A DNA stretch of 43,427 nucleotides, taken from the NCBI RefSeq assembly GCF_016862995.1, contig NZ_BOOA01000066.1, forward strand, positions 1 to 43,427. Direction: 5' to 3'. This stretch comes from Acrocarpospora phusangensis. Lineage in GTDB: Bacteria; Actinomycetota; Actinomycetes; Streptosporangiales; Streptosporangiaceae. Of this stretch, positions 17,509-25,065 are shown one piece after another. The position numbers and the translations under genes are program-made. How positions within the stretch are numbered: the stretch's first letter is position 1; each line of letters opens with the position of its first letter. The notes under the pieces are model-generated. The model saw only the letters and a list, made by a program, of their open reading frames with translations, was not told the DNA's origin and ran no database searches.

Positions 17509-17953
17509 TCTTCGCTGGATCGACGTGCTGCTGGTCGAGGACGACCCGGGTGACGTGCTGCTGACCCAGGAGGCGTTCGAGCACAACAAGGTCCGCAACA
17601 AGCTGCACGTGGTCAACGACGGCGAGCAGGCGCTGGCGTTCCTGCGCCGGGAGGGCGACTACACTGACGTTCCTCGGCCCGATCTGGTGCTGCTGGACCT
17701 GAACCTGCCGCGCAAGGACGGCCGGGAGGTGCTTGAAGAGATCAAGGACGACCCGGAGCTGCGGTCGATCCCGGTCGTGGTGCTCACCACCTCCGAGGCG
17801 GAGGAGGACATCCTCCGCAGCTATCGGCTGCACGCCAATGCGTACGTGTCCAAGCCCGTGGATTTCGACCAGTTCATCCGCGTGGTCCGGCAGATTGATG
17901 ACTTCTTCGTGACTGTCGTCAAGCTTCCGGGGAACTCGTACCGGGGCACGTGA
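17501..17953 (+). CDS. Single-domain response regulator (Rcp1-like)
   Basis: This 150-residue protein is a bare receiver domain: acidic residues EDD at 13-15, phospho-acceptor Asp66 in LVLLDLNLP, Thr/Ser in VVVLTTS and Lys in YVSKPVD. There is no output domain. The loop composition and [16 protein letters not shown] segment are those of Rcp1-type regulators that serve bacteriophytochrome-like kinases. It begins inside the kinase gene, behind GGAGG, and is surely co-translated. It may relay phosphate from the kinase or act as a phosphate sink beside the receiver-phosphatase. Its stop codon lies within the first CRP-type box of the next operon. Confidence 0.93.
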   Translation: MNDLRWIDVLLVEDDPGDVLLTQEAFEHNKVRNKLHVVNDGEQALAFLRREGDYTDVPRPDLVLLDLNLPRKDGREVLEEIKDDPELRSIPVVVLTTSEAEEDILRSYRLHANAYVSKPVDFDQFIRVVRQIDDFFVTVVKLPGNSYRGT

Positions 17954-18015
17954 CAGGAATCACAAAGGCAACTGAGTGACCCGCTTCACACATGATGTTT
18001 GCGTGGTCGTAACGT
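17950..18015 (+). promoter_or_regulatory. Two perfect CRP/FNR-type boxes and -10 of the second sdh operon
   Basis: GTGACAGGAATCAC (17950-17963) and GTGACCCGCTTCAC (17976-17989) both fit GTGA-N6-TCAC exactly, with centres 26 bases apart. A -10-like TAACGT follows at 18010-18015, putting the expected start near 18022. The boxes would then be centred near -40 and -66, close to class II and class I activator positions. TTCACA at 17985, inside the second box, is the only plausible -35, with 19 bases of spacing. A cAMP- or redox-responsive CRP-family regulator is the likely binder; it is not encoded in this window. Confidence 0.65.
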
Positions 18016-18059
18016 AGCCCCCACCAATACGGCGTCCGTACGCGGTGGAGAGGTCCCCG

Positions 18060-18845
18060 ATGACCCAGACAACGGCCGAGAGCCCGGCCAGGAAACAACG
18101 CGCTCAGCTCAAAGTGCGAACCCTTCGCACCGATCGATGGTGGCTTGCCCCGGCATTGACGTTCGCCGGACTCTCGGCGTTTCTCATCTACGGTTTCTGG
18201 GCGATTTTCGACGCGAGCTACTTCGTCGAACCCTATATAGCGCCATTCTCGTCGCCGTGCCTGGCGACGTCCTGTCCCGAGGGCGCCCGATTCCTGGGCC
18301 TTGCTCCCTTCGGCGACTGGTACGGCCTGCCCCCCGGACTGCTGATCCTCGGACTGCCGGCCGGGTTCCGGGTGACGTGCTACTACTACCGGAAGTCCTA
18401 CTACCGGTCCTTCTGGCTGTCCCCGCCCGCCTGCGCCGTCGCCGAGCCGCACAAGAAGTACACCGGGGAGACCCGGCTGCCGCTGATCATCCAGAACGTG
18501 CACCGGTACTTCTTCTACGGCGCGATCGTGATCGGCGCGGTCCTCACCTATGACGCCATCCTCGCGCTGGTCCACAAGCCGGCCGGGCTCGGCACCTGGA
18601 TCCTGCTGGTCAACGCGGCGCTCATCGTCGCGTACACGCTCTCCTGCCACTCCTGCCGGCACATCACCGCCGGGCGGCTGAACCACTTCTCCAAGCACCC
18701 GCTGCGCTACCGGGCCTGGACGTTCATCTCCAAGCTCAACGCCAAGCACCAGCCGCTCGCCTGGGCGTCGATGTTCTCCGTCATGATCGCCGACTTCTAC
18801 GTCCGGCTGGTCGCCAAGGGCGTAATCACCTTCCCGTTCGCTTAA
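18060..18845 (+). CDS. Membrane subunit of mycobacterial Sdh1-type succinate dehydrogenase
   Basis: This 261-residue polytopic membrane protein has about five helices (near residues 29-49, 90-107, 145-170, 180-196 and 232-250). It is immediately followed by Sdh flavoprotein and iron-sulfur genes. It is rich in possible metal ligands: CHSCRH at 196-201, Cys107, Cys125, Cys67 and Cys72, with His148 and His131. Its size, place and partners match the anchor of mycobacterial Sdh1 (Rv0249c type). A membrane-embedded Rieske-type cluster is described for that complex instead of the usual hemes. The ATG at 18060 has GGAGAGG upstream; the in-frame start 15 bases earlier has none. Confidence 0.82.
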   Translation: MTQTTAESPARKQRAQLKVRTLRTDRWWLAPALTFAGLSAFLIYGFWAIFDASYFVEPYIAPFSSPCLATSCPEGARFLGLAPFGDWYGLPPGLLILGLPAGFRVTCYYYRKSYYRSFWLSPPACAVAEPHKKYTGETRLPLIIQNVHRYFFYGAIVIGAVLTYDAILALVHKPAGLGTWILLVNAALIVAYTLSCHSCRHITAGRLNHFSKHPLRYRAWTFISKLNAKHQPLAWASMFSVMIADFYVRLVAKGVITFPFA

Positions 18846-18856
18846 GGATTCTCAAC

Positions 18857-20755
18857 GTGGAGCGTCACGAATACGACGTCGTCGTCATCGGAGCCGGCGG
18901 AGCCGGGCTCCGGGCGGCGATCGAGGCACGACAGCAGGGCAAGCGCACGGCGATCGTCTGCAAGTCCCTGTTCGGCAAGGCCCACACCGTCATGGCCGAA
19001 GGCGGCGCGGCGGCGGCCATGGGCAACGTGAACCCGGACGACAACTGGATGGTGCACTTCCGCGACACCATGCGCGGCGGCAAGTTCCTCAACAACTGGC
19101 GGATGGCCGAGCTGCACGCCAAGGAGGCGCCGGACCGGGTCTGGGAGCTGGAGGCCTGGGGCGCGCTGTTCGACCGCACCAGGGACGGCAAGATCAGCCA
19201 GCGGAACTTCGGCGGGCACGAGTACCCGCGCCTCGCGCACGTGGGCGACCGGACCGGCCTGGAGCTGATCCGCACCCTGCAGCAGCGGGTGGTGGCGCTC
19301 CAGCAGGAGGACTACGAGCTGCACGGCGACTACGAGGCCTACATCAAGGTCTTCGCCGAGTGCACCGTGACCCGGCTGCTCAAGGACGGCGACGCCATCT
19401 CCGGCGCGTTCGGATACTGGCGGGAGACCGGCAAGTTCATCCTCTTCGACACCCCGACCGTGGTGCTGGCCACCGGCGGCATCGGCAAGTCGTACGTGGT
19501 GACGTCCAACTCCTGGGAGTACACCGGGGACGGGCACGCGCTGGCCCTGCTGGCCGGGGCGAACCTCATCAACATGGAGTTCATCCAGTTCCACCCGACC
19601 GGCATGGTCTGGCCGCCCTCGGTGCGCGGCATCCTGGTGACCGAGTCGGTCCGCGGCGACGGCGGCGTGCTGCGCAACTCGCTCGGCGAGCGCTTCATGT
19701 TCAACTACGTGCCGGACGTGTTCAAGGACAAGTACGCCACGACCGAGGAGGAGGGCGACCGCTGGTACACCGACCAGGCCAACAACCGCCGTCCCCCCGA
19801 GCTGCTGCCGCGCGACGAGGTGGCGCGCGCCATCAACGCCGAGGTGAAGGCCGGGCGCGGCTCCCCGCAGGGCGGCGTCTTCCTGGACGTGTCCTCCCGG
19901 CTCCCGGCCACTGAGATCATCAAGCGGCTGCCGTCGATGCACCACCAGTTCAAGGAGCTGGCCGACGTCGACATCACCAAGGAGCCGATGCAGGTCGGCC
20001 CGACCTGCCACTACATCATGGGCGGAGTCGAGGTGGACGCCGACACCGGGGCCGCCTCGGTGCCCGGCCTGTTCGCGGCGGGCGAGGTGTCGGGCGGCAT
20101 GCACGGCTCCAACCGCCTGGGCGGCAACTCCCTCTCCGACCTGCTGGTGTTCGGCCGCCGGGCCGGCGCGGGCGCCGCCGCGTACGTGGACGGCCTGGCC
20201 AGGCGCCCGGTGGTGAGCGGAGTCGAGGAGGCAATGGCGGAGGCCCTGGCGCCCCTGGAGCGGGCCAGCGGCGAGAATCCGTACGAGGTGCACCACGAGC
20301 TCCAGCGGACCATGAACGAGCTGGTCGGCATCATCCGCAAGTCGGGCGAGATCAGCGAGGCCCTGGACGTGGTGGAGAAGCTCAAGGAGCGGGCCAAGAA
20401 CACCGCCTCCACCGGCGGCAAGATCTACAACCCGGGCTGGCACCTCGCCATCGACCTGCGCAACATGCTGCTGGTCAGCGAGTGCGTGGCCAAGGCGGCG
20501 CTGCTCCGCGAGGAGAGCCGCGGCGGGCACACCCGCGACGACTACCCGGTCATGTCCGCCGACTGGCGGCGCAAGCTGCTGGTCTGCTCCGCGCCGGCGG
20601 ACGGCTCCGAGGTGACCGTGGTGGAGCAGGAGCAGCCGGGCATGCGCGCGGACCTGCTCACGCTGTTCGACCGCGGCGAACTCGCCAAATACCTCACCGG
20701 GGAAGAACTGGCGGAGTACGACGCCGCGCTGGCAGCACAGAAGAGAGAGTCGTGA
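18857..20755 (+). CDS. sdhA: Succinate dehydrogenase/fumarate reductase flavoprotein (Sdh1 type)
   Basis: This 632-residue flavoprotein has GAGGAGLRAA at about residues 12-21 for ADP binding and KAHTVMAEGG with His43 for covalent FAD. FHPTGMVWP with VRGDGGVLRN and HGSNRLGGNSLSDLLVFGRRAG are also present. It oxidises succinate (or reduces fumarate) on the cytoplasmic face. The sequence type is that of mycobacterial Rv0248c and differs clearly from the sdhA at 10986, so it is not a recent duplicate. GTG 18857 has AAGGA eight bases upstream, 11 bases after the anchor gene. It overlaps the next gene by one base. Confidence 0.94.
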   Translation: MERHEYDVVVIGAGGAGLRAAIEARQQGKRTAIVCKSLFGKAHTVMAEGGAAAAMGNVNPDDNWMVHFRDTMRGGKFLNNWRMAELHAKEAPDRVWELEAWGALFDRTRDGKISQRNFGGHEYPRLAHVGDRTGLELIRTLQQRVVALQQEDYELHGDYEAYIKVFAECTVTRLLKDGDAISGAFGYWRETGKFILFDTPTVVLATGGIGKSYVVTSNSWEYTGDGHALALLAGANLINMEFIQFHPTGMVWPPSVRGILVTESVRGDGGVLRNSLGERFMFNYVPDVFKDKYATTEEEGDRWYTDQANNRRPPELLPRDEVARAINAEVKAGRGSPQGGVFLDVSSRLPATEIIKRLPSMHHQFKELADVDITKEPMQVGPTCHYIMGGVEVDADTGAASVPGLFAAGEVSGGMHGSNRLGGNSLSDLLVFGRRAGAGAAAYVDGLARRPVVSGVEEAMAEALAPLERASGENPYEVHHELQRTMNELVGIIRKSGEISEALDVVEKLKERAKNTASTGGKIYNPGWHLAIDLRNMLLVSECVAKAALLREESRGGHTRDDYPVMSADWRRKLLVCSAPADGSEVTVVEQEQPGMRADLLTLFDRGELAKYLTGEELAEYDAALAAQKRES

Positions 20756-21501
20756 TGGGGTACAAGGCGAAGTTCCGCGTCTGGCGGGGCGAGGGCGGCG
20801 ACGGCAAGCTGGAGGACTTCACCGTCGAGGTGAACGAGGGCGAGGTGGTCCTCGACGTCATCCACCGCCTGCAGGCCACCCAGGCGCCCGACCTGGCGGT
20901 CCGCTGGAACTGCAAGGCCGGCAAGTGCGGGTCCTGCTCGATGGAGATCAACGGCAAGCCGCGGCTCGGCTGTATGACCCGGATGTCCACCTTCGAGGAG
21001 TCCGAGACGATCACGGTCACCCCGATGCGGACGTTCCCCGTCATCAAGGACCTGGTCTGCGACGTCTCGTTCAACTACCAGAAGGCACGGGAGATCCCGT
21101 CCTTCACGCCGCCGGCCGACGTGCGTCCCGGCGAGTACCGCATGCAGCAGATCGACGTCGAGCGGTCCCAGGAGTTCCGCAAGTGCATCGAATGCTTCAT
21201 GTGCAACAACGTGTGCCACGTCATCCGTGACCACGAGGAGAACAAGACCAACTTCGCCGGGCCGCGCTTCCTGATGCGGATCGCGGAGCTGGACATGCAC
21301 CCTTACGACGTGGCCGACCGCAAGGACGCCGCGCAGGAGGAGCACGGGCTCGGCTACTGCAACATCACCAAGTGCTGCACCGAGGTCTGCCCCGAGCACA
21401 TCAAGATCACCGACAACGCGCTGATCCCGATGAAGGAGCGCGTGGTCGACCGCAAGTACGACCCGCTGGTCTGGCTCGGAAACAAGATCTTCCGCCGCTG
21501 A
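20755..21501 (+). CDS. sdhB: Succinate dehydrogenase iron-sulfur subunit (Sdh1 type)
   Basis: This 248-residue subunit has CKAGKCGSCSMEING with Cys further on (RLGCMT) for [2Fe-2S]. CIECFMCNNVC and CNITKCCTEVCPEH bind the other two clusters. The start is the ATG at 20755, one base into the flavoprotein stop; a longer open frame upstream belongs to another reading of sdhA. The C-terminal RKYDPLVWLGNKIFRR extension is typical of the Sdh1 family. It is the last gene of the operon, followed after four bases by a strong hairpin terminator. Confidence 0.94.
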   Translation: MGYKAKFRVWRGEGGDGKLEDFTVEVNEGEVVLDVIHRLQATQAPDLAVRWNCKAGKCGSCSMEINGKPRLGCMTRMSTFEESETITVTPMRTFPVIKDLVCDVSFNYQKAREIPSFTPPADVRPGEYRMQQIDVERSQEFRKCIECFMCNNVCHVIRDHEENKTNFAGPRFLMRIAELDMHPYDVADRKDAAQEEHGLGYCNITKCCTEVCPEHIKITDNALIPMKERVVDRKYDPLVWLGNKIFRR

Positions 21502-21505
21502 CGGC

Positions 21506-21538
21506 AGAGCGCCGGCCGGGCCACCCGGTCGGCGCTCT
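21506..21538. terminator. Bidirectional hairpin terminator between sdhB and surface-protein gene
   Basis: Bases 21506-21520 pair with 21524-21538 over 15 positions, with one G-U and a three-base CCA loop. The run after it (TTCGTTTCC) is moderately T-rich. It lies 4 bases after the second sdhB and 24 bases beyond the stop of the convergent gene on the other strand, so it could stop transcription from both sides. It is the strongest hairpin noticed in the window. Confidence 0.8.
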
Positions 21539-21561
21539 TCGTTTCCGTCTGGTACGGCGCT

Positions 21562-22533
21562 TCAGTACGGCCTGCGGCGGCGCGGGTCCTCCTCGCCGCC
21601 CTGCCCTTCCTGCGCGGGGAAGACCGCCGTCCCACCCGGCTGACCGGGCAATGGCTCCTCGATGGTCCGCTCGATCACGTACCCCTGCGGGTAATCGGGC
21701 GCCTGCGCGGGCGGCGGATACGACTGCTGCGCCTCCGGCACCGGCCCGTACGGCTGCTGCGGATACGGCATCGGGTACGGCACCGGCACATAACTGACCA
21801 CCGGCGGCTGGTACGGCTGCACCGGGTATCCCGGGTACGGCATCATCTGGCCGGGCATCGGGTGCATCGGCTGCATGGGGGGCTGCATCGGGTACATGGG
21901 CTGCATGGGTGGCTGCATGGCCGCGCCCCGGCGCAGGGCCGCCGCGTGGGCCAGCCTGCGCAGCCGTCCCTCGAAGACCAGCCAGCCGAGCAGGGCGAGC
22001 AGCACCAGCAGCGCCGCCGGAGCGGCCAGTTTGCGGCTGAGGCCGGTCTGGTCGAACTCGGGGGTGGCGTTGCGGATCTCGATCGCCACCACCTCCGGGT
22101 CGGGCTCGGTGAAGGCCGGGCCGGGAGTCACCTGCGGGGCGGGGGTCTCGCCGGCGGTCGGGAGCGAGACGGCCGGCTCGGGAACCTCGGGCGTCTCCTC
22201 CGGGATGACCGGATCGCTGCTCGGCAGCTGCTGCTGCACGGTCGGGATCGGCGGCGGCGTGGTGCTGGGCTGAGCGGGCGGCTGCGACTGGGACTGCGTC
22301 GTGGGCGACGCGCCGGTGGGCGTCGGGGTGACCGTCTGGGTGACGGTGACGCTGACGTCGCCCGTGGGCTCCACGGTGACCGTGACGGTCTCGCAGAGGT
22401 CGCCCTCCCGGCAGGGGTCGACCGGGTTGGCCGCGCCCGACGCGGACGCCGCGGCGATCATCACCAGGAGCCCGGCCGAGGCCAGCGTGGCGGCGACTAC
22501 GGACGCGACCCGTCTGCGTGCGCGTCCGACCAC
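21562..22533 (-). CDS. Membrane-anchored Pro/Thr-rich surface protein with repeat tail
   Basis: I do not recognise a family for this 323-residue protein. It has an Arg-rich start and a hydrophobic signal segment (about 10-33), then a Thr/Val/Pro-rich outer part (TVTVEP, TVTQTVTPTPT, Pro-Gln runs). A second membrane helix lies at about 169-187, with a basic stop RLRR after it. A 130-residue tail rich in Pro, Met, Tyr and Gln follows, including MQPPMQPM repeats. The layout is a type I membrane protein with a proline-rich cytoplasmic tail. Two cysteines close together (41 and 47) follow the signal. GTG 22533 has GGAGG five bases upstream. It is downstream of the secretion-like cluster on the same strand, but has its own candidate promoter. 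Confidence 0.75.
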   Translation of the reverse strand: MVGRARRRVASVVAATLASAGLLVMIAAASASGAANPVDPCREGDLCETVTVTVEPTGDVSVTVTQTVTPTPTGASPTTQSQSQPPAQPSTTPPPIPTVQQQLPSSDPVIPEETPEVPEPAVSLPTAGETPAPQVTPGPAFTEPDPEVVAIEIRNATPEFDQTGLSRKLAAPAALLVLLALLGWLVFEGRLRRLAHAAALRRGAAMQPPMQPMYPMQPPMQPMHPMPGQMMPYPGYPVQPYQPPVVSYVPVPYPMPYPQQPYGPVPEAQQSYPPPAQAPDYPQGYVIERTIEEPLPGQPGGTAVFPAQEGQGGEEDPRRRRPY

Positions 22534-22581
22534 CGTGTCCTCCGCCGTTTTCGCCGTCTCTGCCTGACTTTCCCGGTCATG

Positions 22582-22610
22582 GAAATACTAGTAGGGCAAA
22601 GGACTGGCAA
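22582..22610 (-). promoter_or_regulatory. Candidate promoter of the Pro-rich surface protein gene
   Basis: On the minus strand TTGCCA (22610-22605) and TATTTC (22587-22582) are 17 bases apart, giving a leader of about 40 bases that ends in GGAGG before the GTG. The gap to the preceding gene is 99 bases and notably AT-richer than its surroundings. Assigned by eye only. Confidence 0.4.
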
Positions 22611-22632
22611 AACATGTTTCGGACGGTGAGTC

Positions 22633-24612
22633 TTATTCGGGGTCTTGCTCCTGACGCCTCCGGGACAGCCGAATCTGGAGTCCCAGGATGACCAGAAGCC
22701 CGCCCACCGTGGCCAACGTGAGCGGCAGCCCCTTGATCGACTCCATCCGGTCGGGGGCCTCCGTTAGCGCAATGTTCCTCGGATTGACCAGCGCGGGAGG
22801 GCTGAGCGACGGCGGCGACGGCGCCAGCAACGGAATGCTCGCCCCACCCAGATCCATCGGCAGCGGCACAGGCGTGACCCCCGGCGTCGCCTCCGGCAAC
22901 GTCGGCACCTCCACCGACGGCAACGCGACCGCCTCCGGCACCGCGGGCGCGGCCGACGGCAACGCGGCAGCCGCCTCCGGCAGCGCGGCCGAGGCCGACG
23001 GCAACGCGGCAGCCGCCTCCGGCAGCGCGGCCGACGGCGACGCGGCAGCGTCCGGCAGCGCGGGCACCTCAGCCGACGGCATCGCAACCGCCGCCCGCTG
23101 CTGCGTCACCGCCCCACCAGCCACACCCTGCCGCGCACGCACCGCCCCACCAGCCGACCCCTGCTGCGCACCCACCGCCCCACCAGCCGACCCCTGCTGC
23201 GCACCCACCGCCCCACCAGCCACACCCTGTTGCGGATTCAGTGCGGCACCGGCGGCATCCTGTTGTGGACTCGCCACGCCCGCCACGCCCGCCACGCCCG
23301 GCGTCGCCTGACCGGCGATCCCGGCCTCCGGCGCCTCCTGCGCTCCATGAAGGACCGGCGGCTCCCCGGGCGTCGGGGAGCCCTCCGGCGCGGCTTGGGC
23401 GGCAGGCGCCTGCCACCTTTGCGGTGCGGCCTGGAGACCCGGTAGGAGGCGACTCTGCGGCGCGGCCCCCCCAACTGCGACGTCAGTCGCCTGCCAGCCT
23501 TCGGACGTGGCCCGCGTGCCCGGCCTCACCATCCACCGGTGCCCGCCCTCCCACCCCTGCGGCGACCCGCGCCCGTCCAGACTGTTCGGTGCGCTCAGCA
23601 CGCTACGCCTTTCCGGACCGTCCGGACCGACGGGACCGCCCCGCGCGTCCGGACCGCCCTGCGCGTCCGGATCGCCCTGCCCGACGGGACCGCCCTGCCC
23701 ATCCGGACCGCCCTGCCCATCCGGACCGCCGTGCCCGACTGGACCGCCCTGCCCATCCGGATCGCCGTGCGTCAGAAGGGCGGCGTCAGGCGTCCGCGAC
23801 GCCTCCCCGCCATCCCCGCCATCCCCGCCATCCCCGCCGTCCCCGCCGTCCCCGCCGTCCCCGCCGTCCCCGCCGTCCCCGCCGTCCCCGGCGAGCGTGC
23901 CGACAGCGTCCATCGCCTCACGCCGCCCCGGCTCCCGCATCTGGCTTTGGGGCAGGAGGTCCCCGGACATCCGCGGCACCGGGAAGTCCTCCCGATCCGC
24001 GCCCAACCGGTCCCACCCTCCCCGCTGGCACACGACGCGGCAGGCCAGGGGCGGCAGCCATGCTCCGCTGGGTGCCGGGTTGGCCATGGGGCTGGGTATC
24101 GGGAACAGCTGCCTGGAGCCACTCGACAGGAGGGAGGGGATGCCTGAGGGTTCGGTGGCGGGCACGACGAAAGGGCCGGCGGTGGGCGAAGGCGTACAGG
24201 CCGGGTTGAGGCGTGGGGGAATCGGGACAGGGCCCGGTGAGGCGGGCACGGAGACGGACGGGATCGGCACCGGTGTGGGTGTCGGGCGGACCGGGCTGTT
24301 CGCGCCTCCGGCGAGCAGCGGCCCGCAGTCGACCGTCCCGCCCGGGGACGCCCACGGGCTCGCCCCGGGCACCCCGCTCACGCCCCCGGCCGGCCCTGGG
24401 CCACTGACGGCACTCAGATCCCCACCGTAACCAGCCATCCCTGGAGCCACGCTCACGCCGGTTCCGTGGCCGTTCGCGGACGAGCCCGAGGTCTGGTCGG
24501 TGCTCCGGTCAGGTGCGGGCTGGTCGGCGAGGGCGGCTACCGCCGGACCGCCGAGAATGACGGCCCCGGCCCCCACCACGGACACGACATATCCCCGCCG
24601 CCACCGATTCAT
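22633..24612 (-). CDS. Large repetitive membrane-anchored surface protein with collagen-like triplets
   Basis: This is a 659-residue low-complexity protein with no recognised enzyme domain. A signal peptide (about residues 1-28, PAVAALA) is followed by a Ser/Gly/Pro-rich segment. A run of Gly-Gly-Asp triplets comes next, then Gly-Gln-Gly/Gly-Pro-Val/Gly-Pro-Asp triplets that fit a collagen-like Gly-X-Y pattern with breaks. Eleven-residue Ala-Val-Gly-Ala-Gln-Gln-Gly-Ser-Ala-Gly-Gly repeats and Ala/Leu/Pro/Glu repeats follow. A C-terminal helix near residues 630-650 (VGGLLVILGLQI) and a basic tail anchor it in the membrane. ATG 24612 is preferred over the GTG just before it because GGGGGAG is eight bases upstream. 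Such proteins usually form stalks or wall-spanning rods; that is inference here. Confidence 0.75.
   Translation of the reverse strand: MNRWRRGYVVSVVGAGAVILGGPAVAALADQPAPDRSTDQTSGSSANGHGTGVSVAPGMAGYGGDLSAVSGPGPAGGVSGVPGASPWASPGGTVDCGPLLAGGANSPVRPTPTPVPIPSVSVPASPGPVPIPPRLNPACTPSPTAGPFVVPATEPSGIPSLLSSGSRQLFPIPSPMANPAPSGAWLPPLACRVVCQRGGWDRLGADREDFPVPRMSGDLLPQSQMREPGRREAMDAVGTLAGDGGDGGDGGDGGDGGDGGDGGDGGDGGEASRTPDAALLTHGDPDGQGGPVGHGGPDGQGGPDGQGGPVGQGDPDAQGGPDARGGPVGPDGPERRSVLSAPNSLDGRGSPQGWEGGHRWMVRPGTRATSEGWQATDVAVGGAAPQSRLLPGLQAAPQRWQAPAAQAAPEGSPTPGEPPVLHGAQEAPEAGIAGQATPGVAGVAGVASPQQDAAGAALNPQQGVAGGAVGAQQGSAGGAVGAQQGSAGGAVRARQGVAGGAVTQQRAAVAMPSAEVPALPDAAASPSAALPEAAAALPSASAALPEAAAALPSAAPAVPEAVALPSVEVPTLPEATPGVTPVPLPMDLGGASIPLLAPSPPSLSPPALVNPRNIALTEAPDRMESIKGLPLTLATVGGLLVILGLQIRLSRRRQEQDPE
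23105..23225. repeat. 33-bp tandem repeats in the surface-protein gene
   Basis: Several near-identical 33-base units encode an 11-residue Ala-Gln-Gln-Gly-Ser-Ala-Gly-Gly-Ala-Val-Gly motif. The central copies are almost base-identical, and the flanking copies differ at a few sites. A related block with Ala/Leu/Pro/Glu repeats lies at about 22900-23060. The array length may vary between strains. Confidence 0.8.
23640..23890. repeat. Collagen-like coding repeats: GGxPxG block and 9-bp Gly-Gly-Asp array
   Basis: Bases 23802-23890 are a near-perfect 9-base tandem array encoding Asp-Gly-Gly about nine times. Two unit variants differ by one base and are sorted into two blocks. Bases 23640-23765 are looser 9- and 18-base repeats encoding Gly-Pro-Asp, Gly-Gln-Gly and Gly-Pro-Val triplets. 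Both blocks keep reading frame and Gly spacing of three. Confidence 0.85.
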
Positions 24613-24651
24613 CACCCGAGCTCCCCCGATGCACGCTTCGTAAGCGTTATG

Positions 24652-25059
24652 TCACACCAGGTCGGGACTCAATCCTTCCTTGAGCAGATCTTGCACGGCC
24701 TTCACGATCGGCAGATCCGCGGGCAGCCACGCCACCGAATAGAAGTCCCCCGGCTCAAGCCACCGCAACGCCAGATGCTCCCGCGCCTCGGGTGTCCCCG
24801 CCGCGAGCGCGGCCAGCCACACCCGCAGCACATAACCCCCGCTCAGCGGCCAGTCCCCACCGACCCGCCGGCCAACAGCGATCTTGACGCCCAGTTCCTC
24901 GTCGCACTCCCGGACCAAGGCGTCATGTTCGCTCTCCCCCGGATCGACCTTCCCGCCCGGAAGCTCCCACCCGCCCATGAGCTCCGCCGGTTCGGCCCGC
25001 TGAGCGGCCAGCAGCCGCCCGCCCTCGACGATCGCAGCGCCGACAACGATCTTCTCCAT
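24652..25059 (-). CDS. NUDIX hydrolase (MutT-like)
   Basis: This 135-residue protein has a perfect Nudix box. GKVDPGE is followed by seven residues and RECDEELGV, matching G-x5-E-x7-REUxEExGU, and GGWELPGG precedes it. The family hydrolyses nucleoside diphosphates linked to another moiety. The short single-domain form resembles 8-oxo-dGTP or dCTP pyrophosphatases, but the substrate cannot be fixed. It begins 6 bases after the NlpC/P60 gene on the same strand, so it is probably transcribed with the secretion-like cluster. A role for it in that system is not evident, and it may simply be a passenger. Confidence 0.93.
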   Translation of the reverse strand: MEKIVVGAAIVEGGRLLAAQRAEPAELMGGWELPGGKVDPGESEHDALVRECDEELGVKIAVGRRVGGDWPLSGGYVLRVWLAALAAGTPEAREHLALRWLEPGDFYSVAWLPADLPIVKAVQDLLKEGLSPDLV

Positions 25060-25065
25060 GCCTGT

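Noticed and set aside
18045-18059. In-frame start 15 bases upstream for the Sdh1-type anchor
   Set aside because: No ribosome site precedes it; GGAGAGG lies at the right distance before ATG 18060.
23802-23890. CRISPR-like array
   Set aside because: The 9-base unit is a coding tandem repeat without spacers, and no cas gene is near.
23241-24430. Plus-strand frames of 200-320 codons opposite the repetitive surface protein
   Set aside because: They are Arg/Pro/Ser-rich antisense readings of the same tandem repeats.
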